A DNA stretch of 64,000 nucleotides from Heligmosomoides polygyrus polygyrus (GCA_947396885.1 OX377202.1:4836001-4900000), one strand, 5' to 3'. Positions 21,285-32,531 are shown, numbered from the stretch's first letter. Program-made: numbers and translations. The notes: generated by a model not told the origin, from the letters alone.

Positions 21285-22735
21285 GAAACGGTCGCTATCG
21301 CTGAATATCCTTGTACAAACCATGTTGGATCGTCACGACTGCCGCCGTCTATTTCCTCATTGCTATCTTTCTGGCCGCTCTGCAGCTCAAACTCAACGTG
21401 TGTCGTCGTCGATGGGCAGCCATGCCCCTCCTATACTACCTGCTACAGATGGTATAAGCGATTCGATGAGGACAGCTTTTCCTTGGAGGATTTCTCTCGC
21501 TGTGGGCGTCCGCACTCTTCAAAAATCAGTGCTGTTCTTTCCTCCGTGCAGGGTAATTCAGCACATAGTTCTGGAGAATGAGCAAGGCTACAAGTACTCC
21601 TTTTTCGAATGTTCGAGCGATCCTCGCTAGAGGCGGATACCGAGTTAGACGTACTGGAAGCATTCCTAGGATCATCACCGTTATGCAACGTCGTAGGAGA
21701 GTGGAGGTGTGATGGGGTTTTCTCAATCGTGAGAGAATGAAACGTTGATGAAATTCGTAATTGCGCAGGATGAAAAGTGGATATTATACGAGAATCCTGA
21801 AAGAAAGCTACAGTGGCTTCTTGTAGATCGCAGGCCGCAGCCGTTCCCAAGAGACGAGAGCACTGCAAAAATGATCTGCTCTCGTTATTCTTTTCCTCAT
21901 ATGGCTGTCTTTACTATGACATCCTGCTGGAGGACGAGACTGGGACTTCCGAGGTGTTTTGTAGACCAGTGCGAGAGTCGCTGCTCTAACTGAACGTTGG
22001 AGGAAGATCGTGGCTACAGATGGCAACTACTGCGATTACTGATCCATCGTTACTATTGTTGTTATTACTTGTTGAGTTAAATCACTCAATTTTTACAAAA
22101 CTTTTTGCGCATCCTAATATAAGGTTGCCGTAAGTTCTCCCACACGCTTTGACTGATCTGGACAAGGAGAAGTGTGTTGATGTCTCCGCAGCCGTCATCG
22201 TACGTTTACACGGACCGATTCCATCGTCACCATGTACGAAAAGTGTTCCCTCTACGACAGCACTGATTTGACTTCGATGTGCTGCCGAAACCACAACGGA
22301 AACATCCTGATCATGAGGAAAGGAGTTGCTCTCCTTGTGTTGGAACATCAATGGGCCGATCTTTTGGAATTGATTCATATGTTGGACTCGGACACGTTCT
22401 GCACACAGCTGGAGAAGACGAGAACACCGGCACAGAACAAGAAAAATTCTCATGAATAACGCCATACCACACACAGCAAAGAACACTCGCGAAAAACAGG
22501 AAGAGCTCGGGATTAAACTTGTGTCCCATCCACCATACTCACCCTACCTTGCACCCACTCACTTGCATCTTCTGGTCACTTCCATCGGCCGAAACAAGGT
22601 TCACTAATCGGGAGGAAGTCAGAGGTTCTTTCAATATTTTCTTGCTGTCGAAGTCTTTGGTGTTTTTTTTTCGCACACGGAATTCCATCATTAACGGAAA
22701 AATGGCAATATGTGATAGAGCATAATGGCGAAATT
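21285..22735 (+). pseudogene. Heavily decayed mariner transposase (family D)
   Basis: Blocks appear in mariner order but in different frames: CYRWYKRFDEDSFSLEDFSRCGRP; QDEKWILYENPERKLQWL with the first catalytic Asp; FCTQLEKTRT; NNAIPHTAKNTREKQEELG where the second Asp is lost (N-N-A for D-N-A); and HPPYSPYLAPTHLH where the third Asp is His. Stretches between 21990 and 22350 are hard to align. No terminal repeats were identified. Confidence 0.75.
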
Positions 22736-22910
22736 CAGGAAAAAAGAAAGAGAAGCAACCGTATGCAGAAAAAGAAAATAAAGAAAAGAGGGCTGGTAGA
22801 AACAACAACAATAACAAAAGAAAATAGCAGTGACCCTTCTCCAGTAACCAAAAAGAAAATGTGTTAGAGACTTACCCACGTAGGTCCCTGGTGTAATGTA
22901 ATTTTAAGAC

Positions 22911-24360
22911 GGGCTTTGATCCTCTGTATCACCTATCGTCCCGTTGATCATCGACTTTCTCGAGCGCGCACCAGCAGCGTCTCCATTCATCCCTGTCGCT
23001 TGCCAGAGTGCTCCAATGGATCTTCCTCGCTCGAGGGACACGAACAGCGTCATATCGTTCGTTCAGGGCTTTCACGAAGAAGTCCGACCAACGCGTTGGT
23101 GGGCGTCCTGGTGTTCTTTTGACATCCCGCAGAATCCAATCTGTGACGGCTCTCGTCCAGCGGATGTCTGCGAATCGCATTACGTGGCCGGCCCACCTAA
23201 TTTTCGACGACTTGGCCCACGCGCCAGCGTCTCTGATCTTCGAGCGTCGGCGAAGCTCGGAACTCCGGAGGCCTTCTCTAACTTGCGTGAGTCGTGTCAC
23301 TCCGAGGATTGTCCTCTCGATTCCACGCTGCGCGTCGCTGATCGCGTGTTTGTCCTGCTTTCGTATAGCCCAGGTCTCTGAGGCGTATGTTAGGGCAGGA
23401 AGAACGGTGGAGTCGAATAGGTGGACACGGAGTCGGATGTTTCTCCTCTTCTTCGCGACTTCTTCGACGCTCTTGGAAGCTCCCCAAGCCTCTCGTTTTC
23501 TCCTGCTCAGCTCTGGCGCTAGGTCGTTGAACATATTGACTTCGCGACCCAAATAGACGTAGCTGGGGCATTCGGAGGTGTTCGTTCCGCTGAGCGAGAA
23601 TGGGGCATCAGAAACCCATCCGTTCTTCATGAACATCGTCTTCGTAAGATTCAGCTGCAGTCCAACGTTCCCACAAACACGACCGAAGTCGGCCAGCATT
23701 CGCTCCGCCTGGCTGATGCTCGGTGTTATGAGCACGATGTCGTCAGCGAACCGAAGATGATGTAGTTGCCGGCCATCGACCTCCACTCCCATGTCTTCCC
23801 ATTCTAGTTCGCGCATGACGCTTTCGAGGGTGGCGCTGAAGAGCTTCGGGGATATGGTATCCCCTTGCCGAACCCCTCTCCTTACGTCGATGACGACGTC
23901 GTTGTAGAATGGTGAGATCTTGGTCGTGAATCCACTGTACAGCTCTCGAAGGACTCTGATGTACTGAGTAGGAACGCCCTGAGTGAGCAGGGCGTCGACG
24001 ACCGCTTCAGTCTCGACGAAGTCGAATGCCTTCTTCAGGTCGATGAACGTAAGGCACAGCGGCAGCTTGTAGTCTCGCGACACTTCGATGAGCTTCGTAA
24101 TGGTGTGTATGTGGTCGATCGTGCTGAATCCTCTCCGAAGTCGTGCTTGTTCGCATGGCTGTCCTTCGTCCAGCGTTCGGCCGATCCTATTCTGGATAAC
24201 TCGAGTGAACAGCTTGTAGACTACGAACAGCAGGCAGATCGGGCGATAGTTGCCAATGTCGTGCACGTCTCCCATCTTGTACAGCAAGACGATCCTGCTG
24301 GTCCTCTAGTGAGACGGAACCTTGCACTCCGACAGGTAGCGCGTGTCGTAGGGCTTTGAT
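22911..24360 (-). mobile_element. 5'-truncated RTE-type LINE with 10-bp target duplication
   Basis: GGGCTTTGAT is found at 22911-22920 and 24351-24360, on either side of a 1430-bp LINE 3' portion. The 3' terminus ends GATAGGTGATACAGAGG, matching the tail of the copy at 2943-3709. Truncation lies just upstream of the RT motif region. Confidence 0.88.
22929..24350 (-). pseudogene. RTE reverse transcriptase, C-terminal two-thirds
   Basis: It encodes the RT domain and C-terminal tail of a LINE polymerase that copies its own RNA at a nicked target. From the 5' side: RYLSECKVP, one in-frame stop (TAG where Trp is usual), then 452 open codons with GNYRPICLL, FIDLKKAFD (first catalytic Asp), GVRQGDTISPKLF, LRFADDIVLI (catalytic DD), [31 protein letters not shown] and RAVTDWILRDVKRTPGRPPT. 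The endonuclease is missing. Apart from the single stop it is well preserved, so insertion is recent relative to other relics here. Confidence 0.92.
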
Positions 24361-25388
24361 AATCAGGAAAATATGCAGATATCACTGCGTGCTACGAAGT
24401 TTGTTTCATTAACGAAACATCTCGCTCTGACACTTCTAACGCGTAAAAAAATCGAACACACTAGCACTTTCACTCTTTTGGCGTAATTTTCGACACTCAC
24501 GAGGGCAGGTTTCAGTGTGTTGGCCAAATATTCGATCAGTTCGCTCAAGAGGAATTGTGGTGGATCCGTGTCTTGTGCCATAGTTGAGCTCAATGAGCTC
24601 TAGTCTGCCCGGTATGGTGAGATGTGCTCATATTTTCGTTCCCTTCTCGTATTCTCGCCTTTGTGTGTGATTTGACACACAGTGGAGTCCTGTCACTTGC
24701 TGCTGACATCCACTGGCTGTCACGAAACTGATTTACGATCTCCCTCCTGTCATTCGGCGCCTTGGTCCACAGAAAGTGTTCCCTAGATCGCGATGAGAGA
24801 AGAGGTCGCGAAGCAGCTCAAGGCAAAAAACGATGACCTCGGGGACCGTCCTGTCATCGCTGACCTTTTCCTTGGTGGTTCACTACCCTCCTGGAGATCG
24901 AGCTCTGCACATTCACCAACAGCTTCCCAGGTTTTTTCCGAAGTTGTTGGCAGAGAGCTGCCAGTGTTTGTCCAGGACATCCTTATCGCTTGTTGTTAAG
25001 TCATGATAGCCATCATTCGAATTCTTTTCGCGATTTTTTCCATCTATCCGTCCTATTTCACTTCTTTAACTTTCTAAGGACCTTTTTATCACTTGTAGGG
25101 GTTTGCCGAAGGAAATTTTTGCTATGCACAGTGTCGCTAACGAATTTCTGTAACGGTCGTCGAGCCACTATCGTTGTTCTTTTGAAATTTTTCGAGTAGA
25201 TCGTAGTGGCGATTCCTACCTGAAATGGCAAATTTTTGACGAAGATCAATAGTATCGATCGTTATTGCTTGATTGGTCGGTACTGTTTGCTAGAAGTAAA
25301 TTCCTTTCGTAGCTCTAAAAGGACCGCTGACCACTAGCTGAGGCTTATTCCCAGAAGTCGGTATGGTGCTTCGGTATTGATCTCCTGG
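24361..25388. other. Unassigned, with one weak exon candidate
   Basis: On the minus strand ATG at 24581 opens MAQDTDPPQFLLSELIEYLA and reaches a splice-donor-like GTGAGT after ..LKPAL (near 24498). Farther right (24793-24999, plus) another frame, EEVAKQLKAKNDDLGD.., is open but unrecognised. No splice partner or homology can be shown, so I do not call a gene. Confidence 0.25.
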
Positions 25389-25553
25389 GGCCGGATTCAT
25401 CAACAATTTACAGCAATTTAACAGAGAAATTACAGCCGAAATTCCTGATAGTGCGACTTATCGCTCACCGTATCGCTTGATAATCTGCGCTATCAGGGAT
25501 TTCGGCTGTAATTTTCTCTGTTGAATTGCTGTGAGTCGTTGATGAATCCGGCC
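25389..25553. mobile_element. CCWGG-family palindromic MITE
   Basis: Inverted repeat with ends GGCCGGATTCATCAAC.. and ..GTTGATGAATCCGGCC, inner arms CAGCAATTTAACAGAGAAA and CTGATAG..CTATCAG. Flanks CCTGG / TCTGG. It has no coding capacity; folding covers nearly the full length. Confidence 0.9.
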
Positions 25554-25782
25554 TCTGGATGGCTGCGGTTACTTACTGGAAAGCTTGAGCAGTAGTTGTC
25601 AAAATAGGCGTATCGACCAAATTCGATTTTATCGATTGGTGTTGATTGCGCGATCGATTTAGCTTTTTTTGTGAAGTCTATAATATTGTAGTTATTGTAT
25701 AGTCCGTCAAGTAGATTATAGACACTAACTAATTCATTAATTTGTTTTAAGAATTGATATTATCGATAGTTATTGATCGCAT

Positions 25783-26061
25783 AGAACACTGTAGTGCAGT
25801 CGGAGGAGATGCTGGCTGTTGCATGCACACTATACCAGGTTAGTGGTTCGGATTTTGCGCCCAAACCAACCAAGCCTTCCATCCCTCTGGGGTCGATGAA
25901 TTGGTAGCAGACTTGTCTGGGAAGGATAGACTTGTTTATCGGCTGGCCAACGCAAGTCAGTGTGTAAGCCAGGTACGCATTCAGATCGCCTCCACGACAT
26001 TGCGCAGATGTAGGATGCGTAGCGCATCTTAAAAGGTTTGAATAACGCCGTCCTTTATCCT
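25783..26061 (+). repeat. tRNA-like SINE with 13-bp target duplication
   Basis: Complete head-to-tail copy. TTATTGATCGCAT (25770-25782) and TTATTGATCTCAT (26062-26074) flank it with one mismatch. Confidence 0.9.
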
Positions 26062-26074
26062 TTATTGATCTCAT

Positions 26075-26302
26075 GGTCGATATGTTTACTCGGAGGGAGG
26101 CCTGTCCAGCGACTGGCGTAATTGCGCTCCCTGGCGGTTGTTTGATATAACGTTATTTATAGATGTTTTCCTGCCAGCCAATAAGGGCGTCAACTACATC
26201 CGCCCCTCTGGGTGACCCGCCTACGCTGTCTGATTGGTGTGTTCTCTCTGCTTTCCCCATGTAGGCCAAATTAAGGACTAGTGCCGGTTTACTTTTAAAT
26301 AT
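26075..26302. other. Short spacer
   Basis: Nothing recognised before the mariner. Confidence 0.3.
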
Positions 26303-27583
26303 TAGGTTGTAACGAATTAAATGGCACTGGCCCGCGCCATTTTTTGGCGCGTCTTTACGCGTTTGATCAAGAACAAACCGTAACATGTGGCATATCATTT
26401 AGAAGCGCAAACTTTGCTCTACCGGAGAGTACCAAATTTTCTGTGTAAGAGTGGGAAAACTTTAGAGTTTTATTGACTTTATTGCAGATGGACAAAAGGG
26501 TAATCCGAGGCATTTACTTGTATGAATTCAAGCTGGGCACTACAGCTAAGGAGGCGGACGAGAAGATCAACGCCGCATTCGGTCAAGGATGTTCCACAAT
26601 TCGGACGGCGTATCGTTGGTATCAGAAGTTCCGGAATGGAGATGAGAGCTTGGAAGGACATGAAGGTCGTGGGAGGCATAGTGATGTTGATGAGAACAAG
26701 CTGAGAGATGTGGTAGAGGAGGATCCACACAAAGGTGCCAGGGAGATAGCGAAGGTTCTTGGCGTCAGTCACAACACAGCTGCCCGGCATCTGAAGGAAA
26801 TTGGAAAGACCAAAAAGCTGGAAAGATGGGTGCCTCACGAGCTGTCTGAGAAGCAAAGAAACCGACGATGTGAGATCTCGTCCGCACTGCTTCTACGGAA
26901 CGAAACGGACCCATTCCTTGATCGCATCGTAACCTGTGACGAGAAATGGATAATGTACGACAACAGGCGACGATCGGCACAGTGGGTGGACAGCGATGAG
27001 AGCCCCAAGGTTTTTGCGAAGCCGGAATTGCACCAAATGAAAGTAATGGTGACAGTATGGTGGTGTTCGCTGGGAATTATTCACCACAGCTTCCTCCCTC
27101 CCGGTGAATCCATCACGGCAGAGAAGTACTGCATTGAAATTGAAGAAATGATGAAAAAGTTGAAGGATGTCCGGCCGGCCTTGGTAAACCGAAGGCGAGT
27201 TCTCCTTCTGCACGACAATGCTCGCCCCCATGTAGCACGAATGACGTTGCAGAAATTGAATGAGCTGAGCATTGAACCTCTCCCACATCCTCCGTTTTCT
27301 CCCGACCTCTCCCCAACAGACTACCATTTCTTCAAGCATCTTGGCGACTTCTTGGTTGGAAAAATATTCAAATACCAACAGGATGCCGAAAGTGCCTTCG
27401 AGGATTTCGTCAATTCCAGAACTTCTGCTTTTTATGCTACTGGGATAAAGAAGCTTGTGTCACGTTGGCAAAGATGTGAAGAATCAGAAGGTTTTTATTC
27501 CGATTAATAAACTTGCCTACAAGCCGAGATATTAACTGTTTAAATTTACAGTGGTTCAGTGCCATTTATTTCGTTACAACCTA
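26303..27583 (+). mobile_element. Mariner family A (bandit-like), copy 2, apparently intact
   Basis: A 1281-bp element bounded by TA. The inverted ends share TAGGTTGTAACGAA and TAAATGGCACTG; inside the 5' end CGCGCCATTTTTTGGCGCG forms an extra small palindrome. The transposase frame is uninterrupted. It is the most likely autonomous element in the window. Confidence 0.96.
26488..27507 (+). CDS. Mariner transposase, DD34D, intact
   Basis: A 339-residue cut-and-paste transposase that binds the element's ends and inserts at TA. Two helix-turn-helix regions lie in residues 1-110 (AYRWYQKFRNGDESLE, then LGVSHNTAARHLKEIGK). The linker motif WVPHEL is at 114-119. Catalytic Asp residues are at about 151 (CDEKWIMYDN), 243 (HDNARPHVARM) and 278 (SPDLSPTDYHFF), exactly 34 residues between the last two. 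The start is placed at MDKRVIRG because sister copies align from there; an in-frame ATG five codons upstream (26473) is possible. No stops, no frameshifts, and all family motifs are canonical. Closest in style to hookworm bandit mariner; species assignment is inference. Confidence 0.95.
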   Translation: MDKRVIRGIYLYEFKLGTTAKEADEKINAAFGQGCSTIRTAYRWYQKFRNGDESLEGHEGRGRHSDVDENKLRDVVEEDPHKGAREIAKVLGVSHNTAARHLKEIGKTKKLERWVPHELSEKQRNRRCEISSALLLRNETDPFLDRIVTCDEKWIMYDNRRRSAQWVDSDESPKVFAKPELHQMKVMVTVWWCSLGIIHHSFLPPGESITAEKYCIEIEEMMKKLKDVRPALVNRRRVLLLHDNARPHVARMTLQKLNELSIEPLPHPPFSPDLSPTDYHFFKHLGDFLVGKIFKYQQDAESAFEDFVNSRTSAFYATGIKKLVSRWQRCEESEGFYSD

Positions 27584-28640
27584 ATAGGTCTCATTATGGC
27601 AGTGTCCGTATAGAAAGTACGGCAGTGAAGGGTAGACAGTAAGGCTAATGACGTCAGTCCAGTGTGGAATGCGCCACCCACTTAACTTCTATGCAGTCTC
27701 GTAGAGGCTGTTTGAAAGCGCGGTGAGCCGCTGGACAGTCCGGCGTTGATTCTTTCGCAGGCAACTCATCCGCTTCCACTTCGATCGCTGAAACAACGGG
27801 TTCGAGTCGAAGCCGAAGCTGTTCAGCTGCGCATCGTCTTTACTATACAACCAGCGATCCCTGTGGCGCGAACAGGTCCCCGTGCCGGTGGAAACTTCTT
27901 GACCTTCAGCTGAACGCCGCCGCTGATCGATGACTTTTGGCTGCTACGCTGCCCCAGCTGCGATTGCGGCGGTTTGCAGCGCCGCGCCCGCATAGCGTGA
28001 CAGGCGATAGTGAGCTTATCGGGCGACAAGCAGGAGCCCACAAGCGTCGTGACGCAGCGGCGGAGCGTACGGCGGTGAAGATCAGCCAGCCAGCGCTGCT
28101 CTGCAACAACGGCACGATTGCAAACGCCGGAAGTCGGCCGCCTGCAGGCGAAGCGCCTGTGCCTTGGAAAAACTCGGCCAGAAAATTTGGGATTTTTTCC
28201 GCCGTCTGGAATGGGGAATCTCTGAATGAGGTCGCGGCTCGCACAGGAAATTGGCTCTGCCTGTCCTGAAAATCGCATAGTCCTTGGTAGGGAGTATTCT
28301 CTTCTCTGCTAGACGTTCCAGAGGTCGCTGATGCATAATGTCTTCGTCATCGTCATGTAAATTTTGTGGCAGCTATGTAGGACATGGCCAGGATGAAGCC
28401 CGAACTTCTACCGGTCTACTGCGATTGTGGCGTAAAATGAAGCGTAATTAGGAAAGTTTAACAAGCAGTTCGATTTATGATGCTCTATGTCCTTATTCTA
28501 AAAAGCTAACGCTTATGTGGGATTTCTGAATATAGCTATGGAGAGAAAAATTCTGAAACTCCTAGCAGTCAACTGTAGGTGAACGTCCGGTGAAATGGAG
28601 CGAAAATATGCTAGCGTAGTATGGTGTAGTGAATCAGCTC
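27584..28640. other. Unassigned, GC-rich 27.7-28.3 kb
   Basis: Much richer in G+C and CpG than its surroundings, with long overlapping frames on both strands (minus 27823-28278, plus 27937-28269) that probably reflect base composition. No domain is recognised. It could be a gene's promoter or first exon, or an unrelated repeat. Confidence 0.3.
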
Positions 28641-28974
28641 CTACTGGTGAGTTTTTTTTTTGAAAACCCATAACGGTTCGCTAAGAACCCTTAGGAATCG
28701 GGAGAGGCGTTTGTTTACCGCCTCGAGAAACGCTTGACATGTTTATTTATTTATTCATTTACAAGTGCTCCGTCACAGCTAAGGACAATCACATCGAGCT
28801 AGCTGCTCTACTTGAACAGCTTTTTCCCCTACCTAGGAGTGCAAAAGGCTCGCAGTACGTACAGTACATATATAGTATGATAGGGCGATCTATTGGTTCC
28901 TCACTACTGGTCCTCTCCTAGTGAAACGGTTCCCCATTACTGGTACTGGTCCCCCTCAATGATCCACCCTTAGC

Positions 28975-29144
28975 GGGCGACGTCTTCGGCACGCCTTCTT
29001 AGTCCACAGACACTTTCGACGACGTCTTCGGCACGTCTACTTAATCCCCAAACACGTTGAGCGACGTCTTTGGCACGTCCTTTGAGCCCCAGGCACGTCA
29101 TGCGACGTATTCCGCACGTCTTCTGAATTCCCTGGCACGTACAT
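28975..29144. repeat. Tandem repeat, about 42-bp unit, four copies
   Basis: Units begin near 28975, 29018, 29061 and 29102 with the shared pattern GCGACGTCTTCGGCACGTCT..CCC.AGGCACGT. Confidence 0.85.
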
Positions 29145-29848
29145 AGAAGACGTCTGGGTATTTTCCGTTATTTTCGCGCCACGTAATTTGATCAGCATCG
29201 ATTGATGGTGATCGATACTTCACAAACAAACTTCAGATTCGTGTTCAGACATCGATTGCCTCACGGGCGAAGTTCCCAGGCAAGGAGAAGATGTCTGGGT
29301 ATTTTTCGCTATTTTCGTGCCTAATTCTCTCCCTATTTTCTGACTAATTTCTGCGGCGACACCGATCGATAGTATGACTCAGCGCTTAGCACGTTATTAT
29401 ACAGTATGATATGATAGAAGACGTCTGGGTATTTTCCGCTATTTTCGCGCCCGTAATTTGATCAATATCGATTGATGGCGATCGATACTTCACAAACGAA
29501 CTTCAGATTCGTGTTCAGCGACCGCGATACCCCAGGGCTGAAGTTTTCAGGCAGGTAGAAGTAGTCTGGGTGTTTTCCGCTATTTTCGTGACCCGTAATT
29601 TGGTCAATATCGATTGGTGGTGATCGATACTTCGAAAACGAACTTCAGATTCGTGTTCAGCGACCTCGACTACACCAGGGCTGAAGTTTCCAGGCAGTTA
29701 GAAGATATCTGGGTATTTTCCGCTATTTTCCTGTCGTAATTTCCCCCCCCCCCCATTTTCCACCCTATTTTTCCCCAATTGTCCCCCGCTAATTTCGGCA
29801 CCGAGCGATAGTATGATTCATCGCTTAGCGCGTTATTATAGAATATGA
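29145..29848. repeat. Tandem array of about 140-bp units in two unit types
   Basis: Five units all open with AAGACGTCTGGGTATTTTCC (variants) at about 29145, 29285, 29416, 29558 and 29701. Units 1, 3 and 4 continue with a CGATTGATGGTGATCGATAC body. Units 2 and 5 instead carry CACCGAGCGATAGTATGA and CGCTTAGCACGTTATTAT. Order is A-B-A-A-B. A C13 run sits in the last unit. Confidence 0.88.
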
Positions 29849-30231
29849 TTGTTTATTTTCTTGTTTATTTGTTGTTTTTCTATCATTATTTATGTTACAA
29901 GCTTACAGGGAGGAAGCGAAGAGGGAGTTTTCGCCTTCAGAAATCTTTGAAGTGTGACTGCGTGGCGCATCCCAGATAAATTGTGGAATCAGGTGAACCA
30001 TGGACTAGTTGCTAGGAAGTACCTCTCAGTCAACTGGGTGGGAAACTATGGTTCAGCAGTAAAATTTCACCGGTAGGTGAACGGAATTTCATCAGCAGTC
30101 GGACTAGCAACTATGAGAGGGAATTTGAAACTAGAACTAAGGGCTAGAACTTCTCGAAAAATAAGTTTCAGACTTCTATAGTAGAAATCTCGTTGACGGT
30201 TCATCCCGGCATTCGGGTGAGTTCGATCGGG
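29849..30231. other. Unassigned, with a SINE-tail scrap
   Basis: ACTGCGTGGCGCATCCCAGA near 29958 resembles a SINE tail. Otherwise nothing. Confidence 0.35.
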
Positions 30232-30233
30232 AT

Positions 30234-30309
30234 GTGTCGGTGGTGTAATGGCGGAGAGCATTCCCGCCCGTTGAGCAGAAGGTGCAGGTTCGAGTCCCGC
30301 CTGGCGCTA
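30234..30309 (+). tRNA. tRNA-like sequence, probably pseudogene or SINE head
   Basis: A-box-like TGGTGTAATGGCGG and B-box-like GGTTCGAGTCC are correctly spaced. GTGTCGG can pair with CTGGCGC as an acceptor stem (three G-U pairs), GTGT pairs with GCAT as a D stem, and GCAGG..CCCGC gives four of five T-stem pairs. I cannot form a clean anticodon stem, so no isotype is given. Confidence 0.35.
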
Positions 30310-31160
30310 GAGTTTTGATCGTGATAAAACATCGCTATGAGAGGTTATATCCTCGACACTAGCCACTTGAGGCTTGAAGAAACTGGCTTGAATCAAATCT
30401 CGTTAAATTTTGGGGGAAATTCTGTTCAGCTGCCGGTCGATTCCTTTGAGGGACTATAGCAGTCCCTTCATTTGACCGCTGCCAGTGTCTGAAGGTAGGC
30501 ATGGATTTCTCCTTAAATGCTTAAATGGCCAGCAGGTTCCCCTAGTCGAACTGCTGGAACCGCGCCGATGATTTAGGCCGGCGGCGGCGAGCTTTTTAGT
30601 GGTCTCCGGAGAGCAGAGCATTGAGATGTGTTTGCAATTGAGGCGAATGGCATGCCCTCGTTCCGTCGATGGCTTTTCAGCATAACGCAATTTAAAGTGC
30701 AGCCCTCAGGACGCGACCCGTAGTCGTTAGTCCATCGGTTCGAGGCGAGGTTTGGTCCAGGATGGGTAATTGGCCAGCTTTCCCGACAGGTAATGGGCAA
30801 CTAATGGTCTCAGAGTTCATTCCTTGGACTCTTGTAGGTGAAAAGGAGAATATCTCCCCACCTCAGGGATCTCGGAGAGATTCATCAGGGGTCAGAAGTC
30901 CTGCAGTCGCCAAGAAACTCACGGTCCCGGTCGGCTGCTTTTCCCACTGCTTCTATTCAGACATCTTCTTGTTGTTGAGAAGTTCCGTTTCCATTAGTGG
31001 CTCTGACATAACATCCTCATTTGAATAATAAAGGTAATAAACATAGAATCGCTGAGACCTAGCAACTATGTCTAGCCTCTCATGCAAAACCTACGGACAC
31101 ATTCGCAAAGGCTGGCTCATAGATCACTAGTGGCTCTTGGATCTGTTATAAAATTCAAGT
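30310..31160. other. Unassigned, possibly body of a second retroposon
   Basis: No frame with a domain. A tail-like GAATAATAAAGGTAATAAAC lies near 31023. If the tRNA-like sequence upstream is a SINE head, this could be its body, but no second copy is present to test that. Confidence 0.25.
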
Positions 31161-31162
31161 AG

Positions 31163-31446
31163 TAAAGGATAGAGGACGACTTTACTCGAATCTTTTTTGG
31201 ATACGCCACGCATTCTACTTCTACGAGATTTCGTGGAGGCGATTTGAATGAGTATTTGGCCCTAAACGATGACTGATGGCCGGCTGACGGACAGGTCAGT
31301 GCTTTGCTCATCCCAGACAAATTTGGCACCAATTTACCGACTTTGAAGGGATAGAACTCTTGCTTGGCCTGGACGGGAAATTCGAACCAAGAATCTAGGG
31401 TGCACGCAACGGCCGGCACCTTCTCCAGCTGCGCTACACGCGCCCA
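31163..31446 (-). repeat. tRNA-like SINE, full length, diverged
   Basis: Tail GGATAGAGGACGACTTTACT at left, head complement CTGCGCTACACGCGCCC at right, body blocks between. About 15% diverged by eye from the better copies. Confidence 0.85.
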
Positions 31447-31529
31447 AAAATAGATTAACCCAATAAAATAAAAAAAACAGTAAAAAGGTGATAAAAGCGA
31501 AATAAGAATAGATAAGCGAAGACGAAGTA

Positions 31530-32531
31530 GCATAAAATAATTACTTACTTTGATACTTTGATCGTCCTTTGTCGGCTGGAGGTCTTCTCAGTGGTGACCA
31601 CAACTCTTCCAGACCGCTCGATCTCTGGGTGCTTGCATCCAGTGAGGCAGACTCCGCTCTCTAAAAGATCTGGAGAATGAGTCTGCCCATCGCGTTGGCG
31701 GTCGTCCCAGTGGTCCCTTTTGGTCTCTCGGGAGTCATTCTGTGACACAGAGACTCCATCTATCTTCCTTTCGTCGAAGCAAACGTCCGGCCCAGCGATA
31801 TTTGGACTTCTTCATGTACTGCAGCGGGTCTGCTAATTGCGACTTCTCCCGTGGCTCCGAGCTTCGTAGGCCTTCTTGCCATTGCTGACGAAGGGCTTGT
31901 CCTTAGAAGACATCTCTCCAGTGCACGATGCGTAGTTTGCATCGCTCTGGCGATTGTCTTGTTGTCGGGCCAGGTTTCCGTCGCGTAACACATCGCAGGC
32001 AGTACAGAGGCGTTGAATATCGAGGCCCTGAGGCCGGGATCCTCGACCTGATCGGTGACTTCGCGAACCGAACTGAAGGCTGCCCATGCTGCGCGTCTCC
32101 TGCGGGCGATTTCAGGAGCAAGGTCGTTATCCATGTTCAGCTCTCTTCCCAGATAGACGTAGGAGTCGACCTGTTGTAGAGTGACTCCATTTAACCTTAC
32201 GAGTCCCGTGTCACACCACTGGTTGACCATAAATTGCGTTTTGGACATATTCATGTCCAATCCAATCTTCATACCTGCCACATTGAGCTCGTTCAGCATT
32301 TCCTCGACTTCTGCCGTGCTGGTAGAGATGAGAACAATATCGTCGGCGAAGCGTAGGTTGCTGATCCGCTTACCGTCGAAAAGGTAGCCTTTATCGTCCC
32401 AGTTCAAATCTTTCATGGCATTCTGGAGTGCCGCTGTGAATAGCTTGGGAGAAATCGTGTCTCCCTGCCGTACTCCTTTCCCGATAGGAATTTTAAGCTT
32501 TCGATCGAACAGCTGGATGGCATAAAATAAT
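31530..32531 (-). mobile_element. 5'-truncated RTE LINE (second subfamily) with 12-bp target duplication
   Basis: GCATAAAATAAT flanks the insert at 31530-31541 and 32520-32531. The 978-bp body ends at its 3' side in a repeated ATCAAAGT tail. A different subfamily from the 22.9-kb copy: different tail and different RT sequence. Confidence 0.9.
31600..32519 (-). pseudogene. RTE reverse transcriptase fragment, second subfamily
   Basis: The frame enters at the truncation point with IQLFDRKLKIPIGKGVRQGD and continues TISPKLFTAALQNAMKDLNW, ISNLRFADDIVLISTS (catalytic DD), YVYLGRELNMDNDLAPEIAR, AMCYATETWPDNKTIARAMQ and ALERCLL, then goes out of frame near 31900. The expected RPTRWWDD-like tail appears in another frame (DDRQRDGQTH..). 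The first catalytic Asp and the endonuclease are missing. Inactive. Confidence 0.9.

Noticed and set aside
24793..24999. Frame beginning MREEVAKQLKAKNDDLGDRP as a small gene
   Set aside because: Open for 68 codons only, no domain, no splice or promoter evidence.
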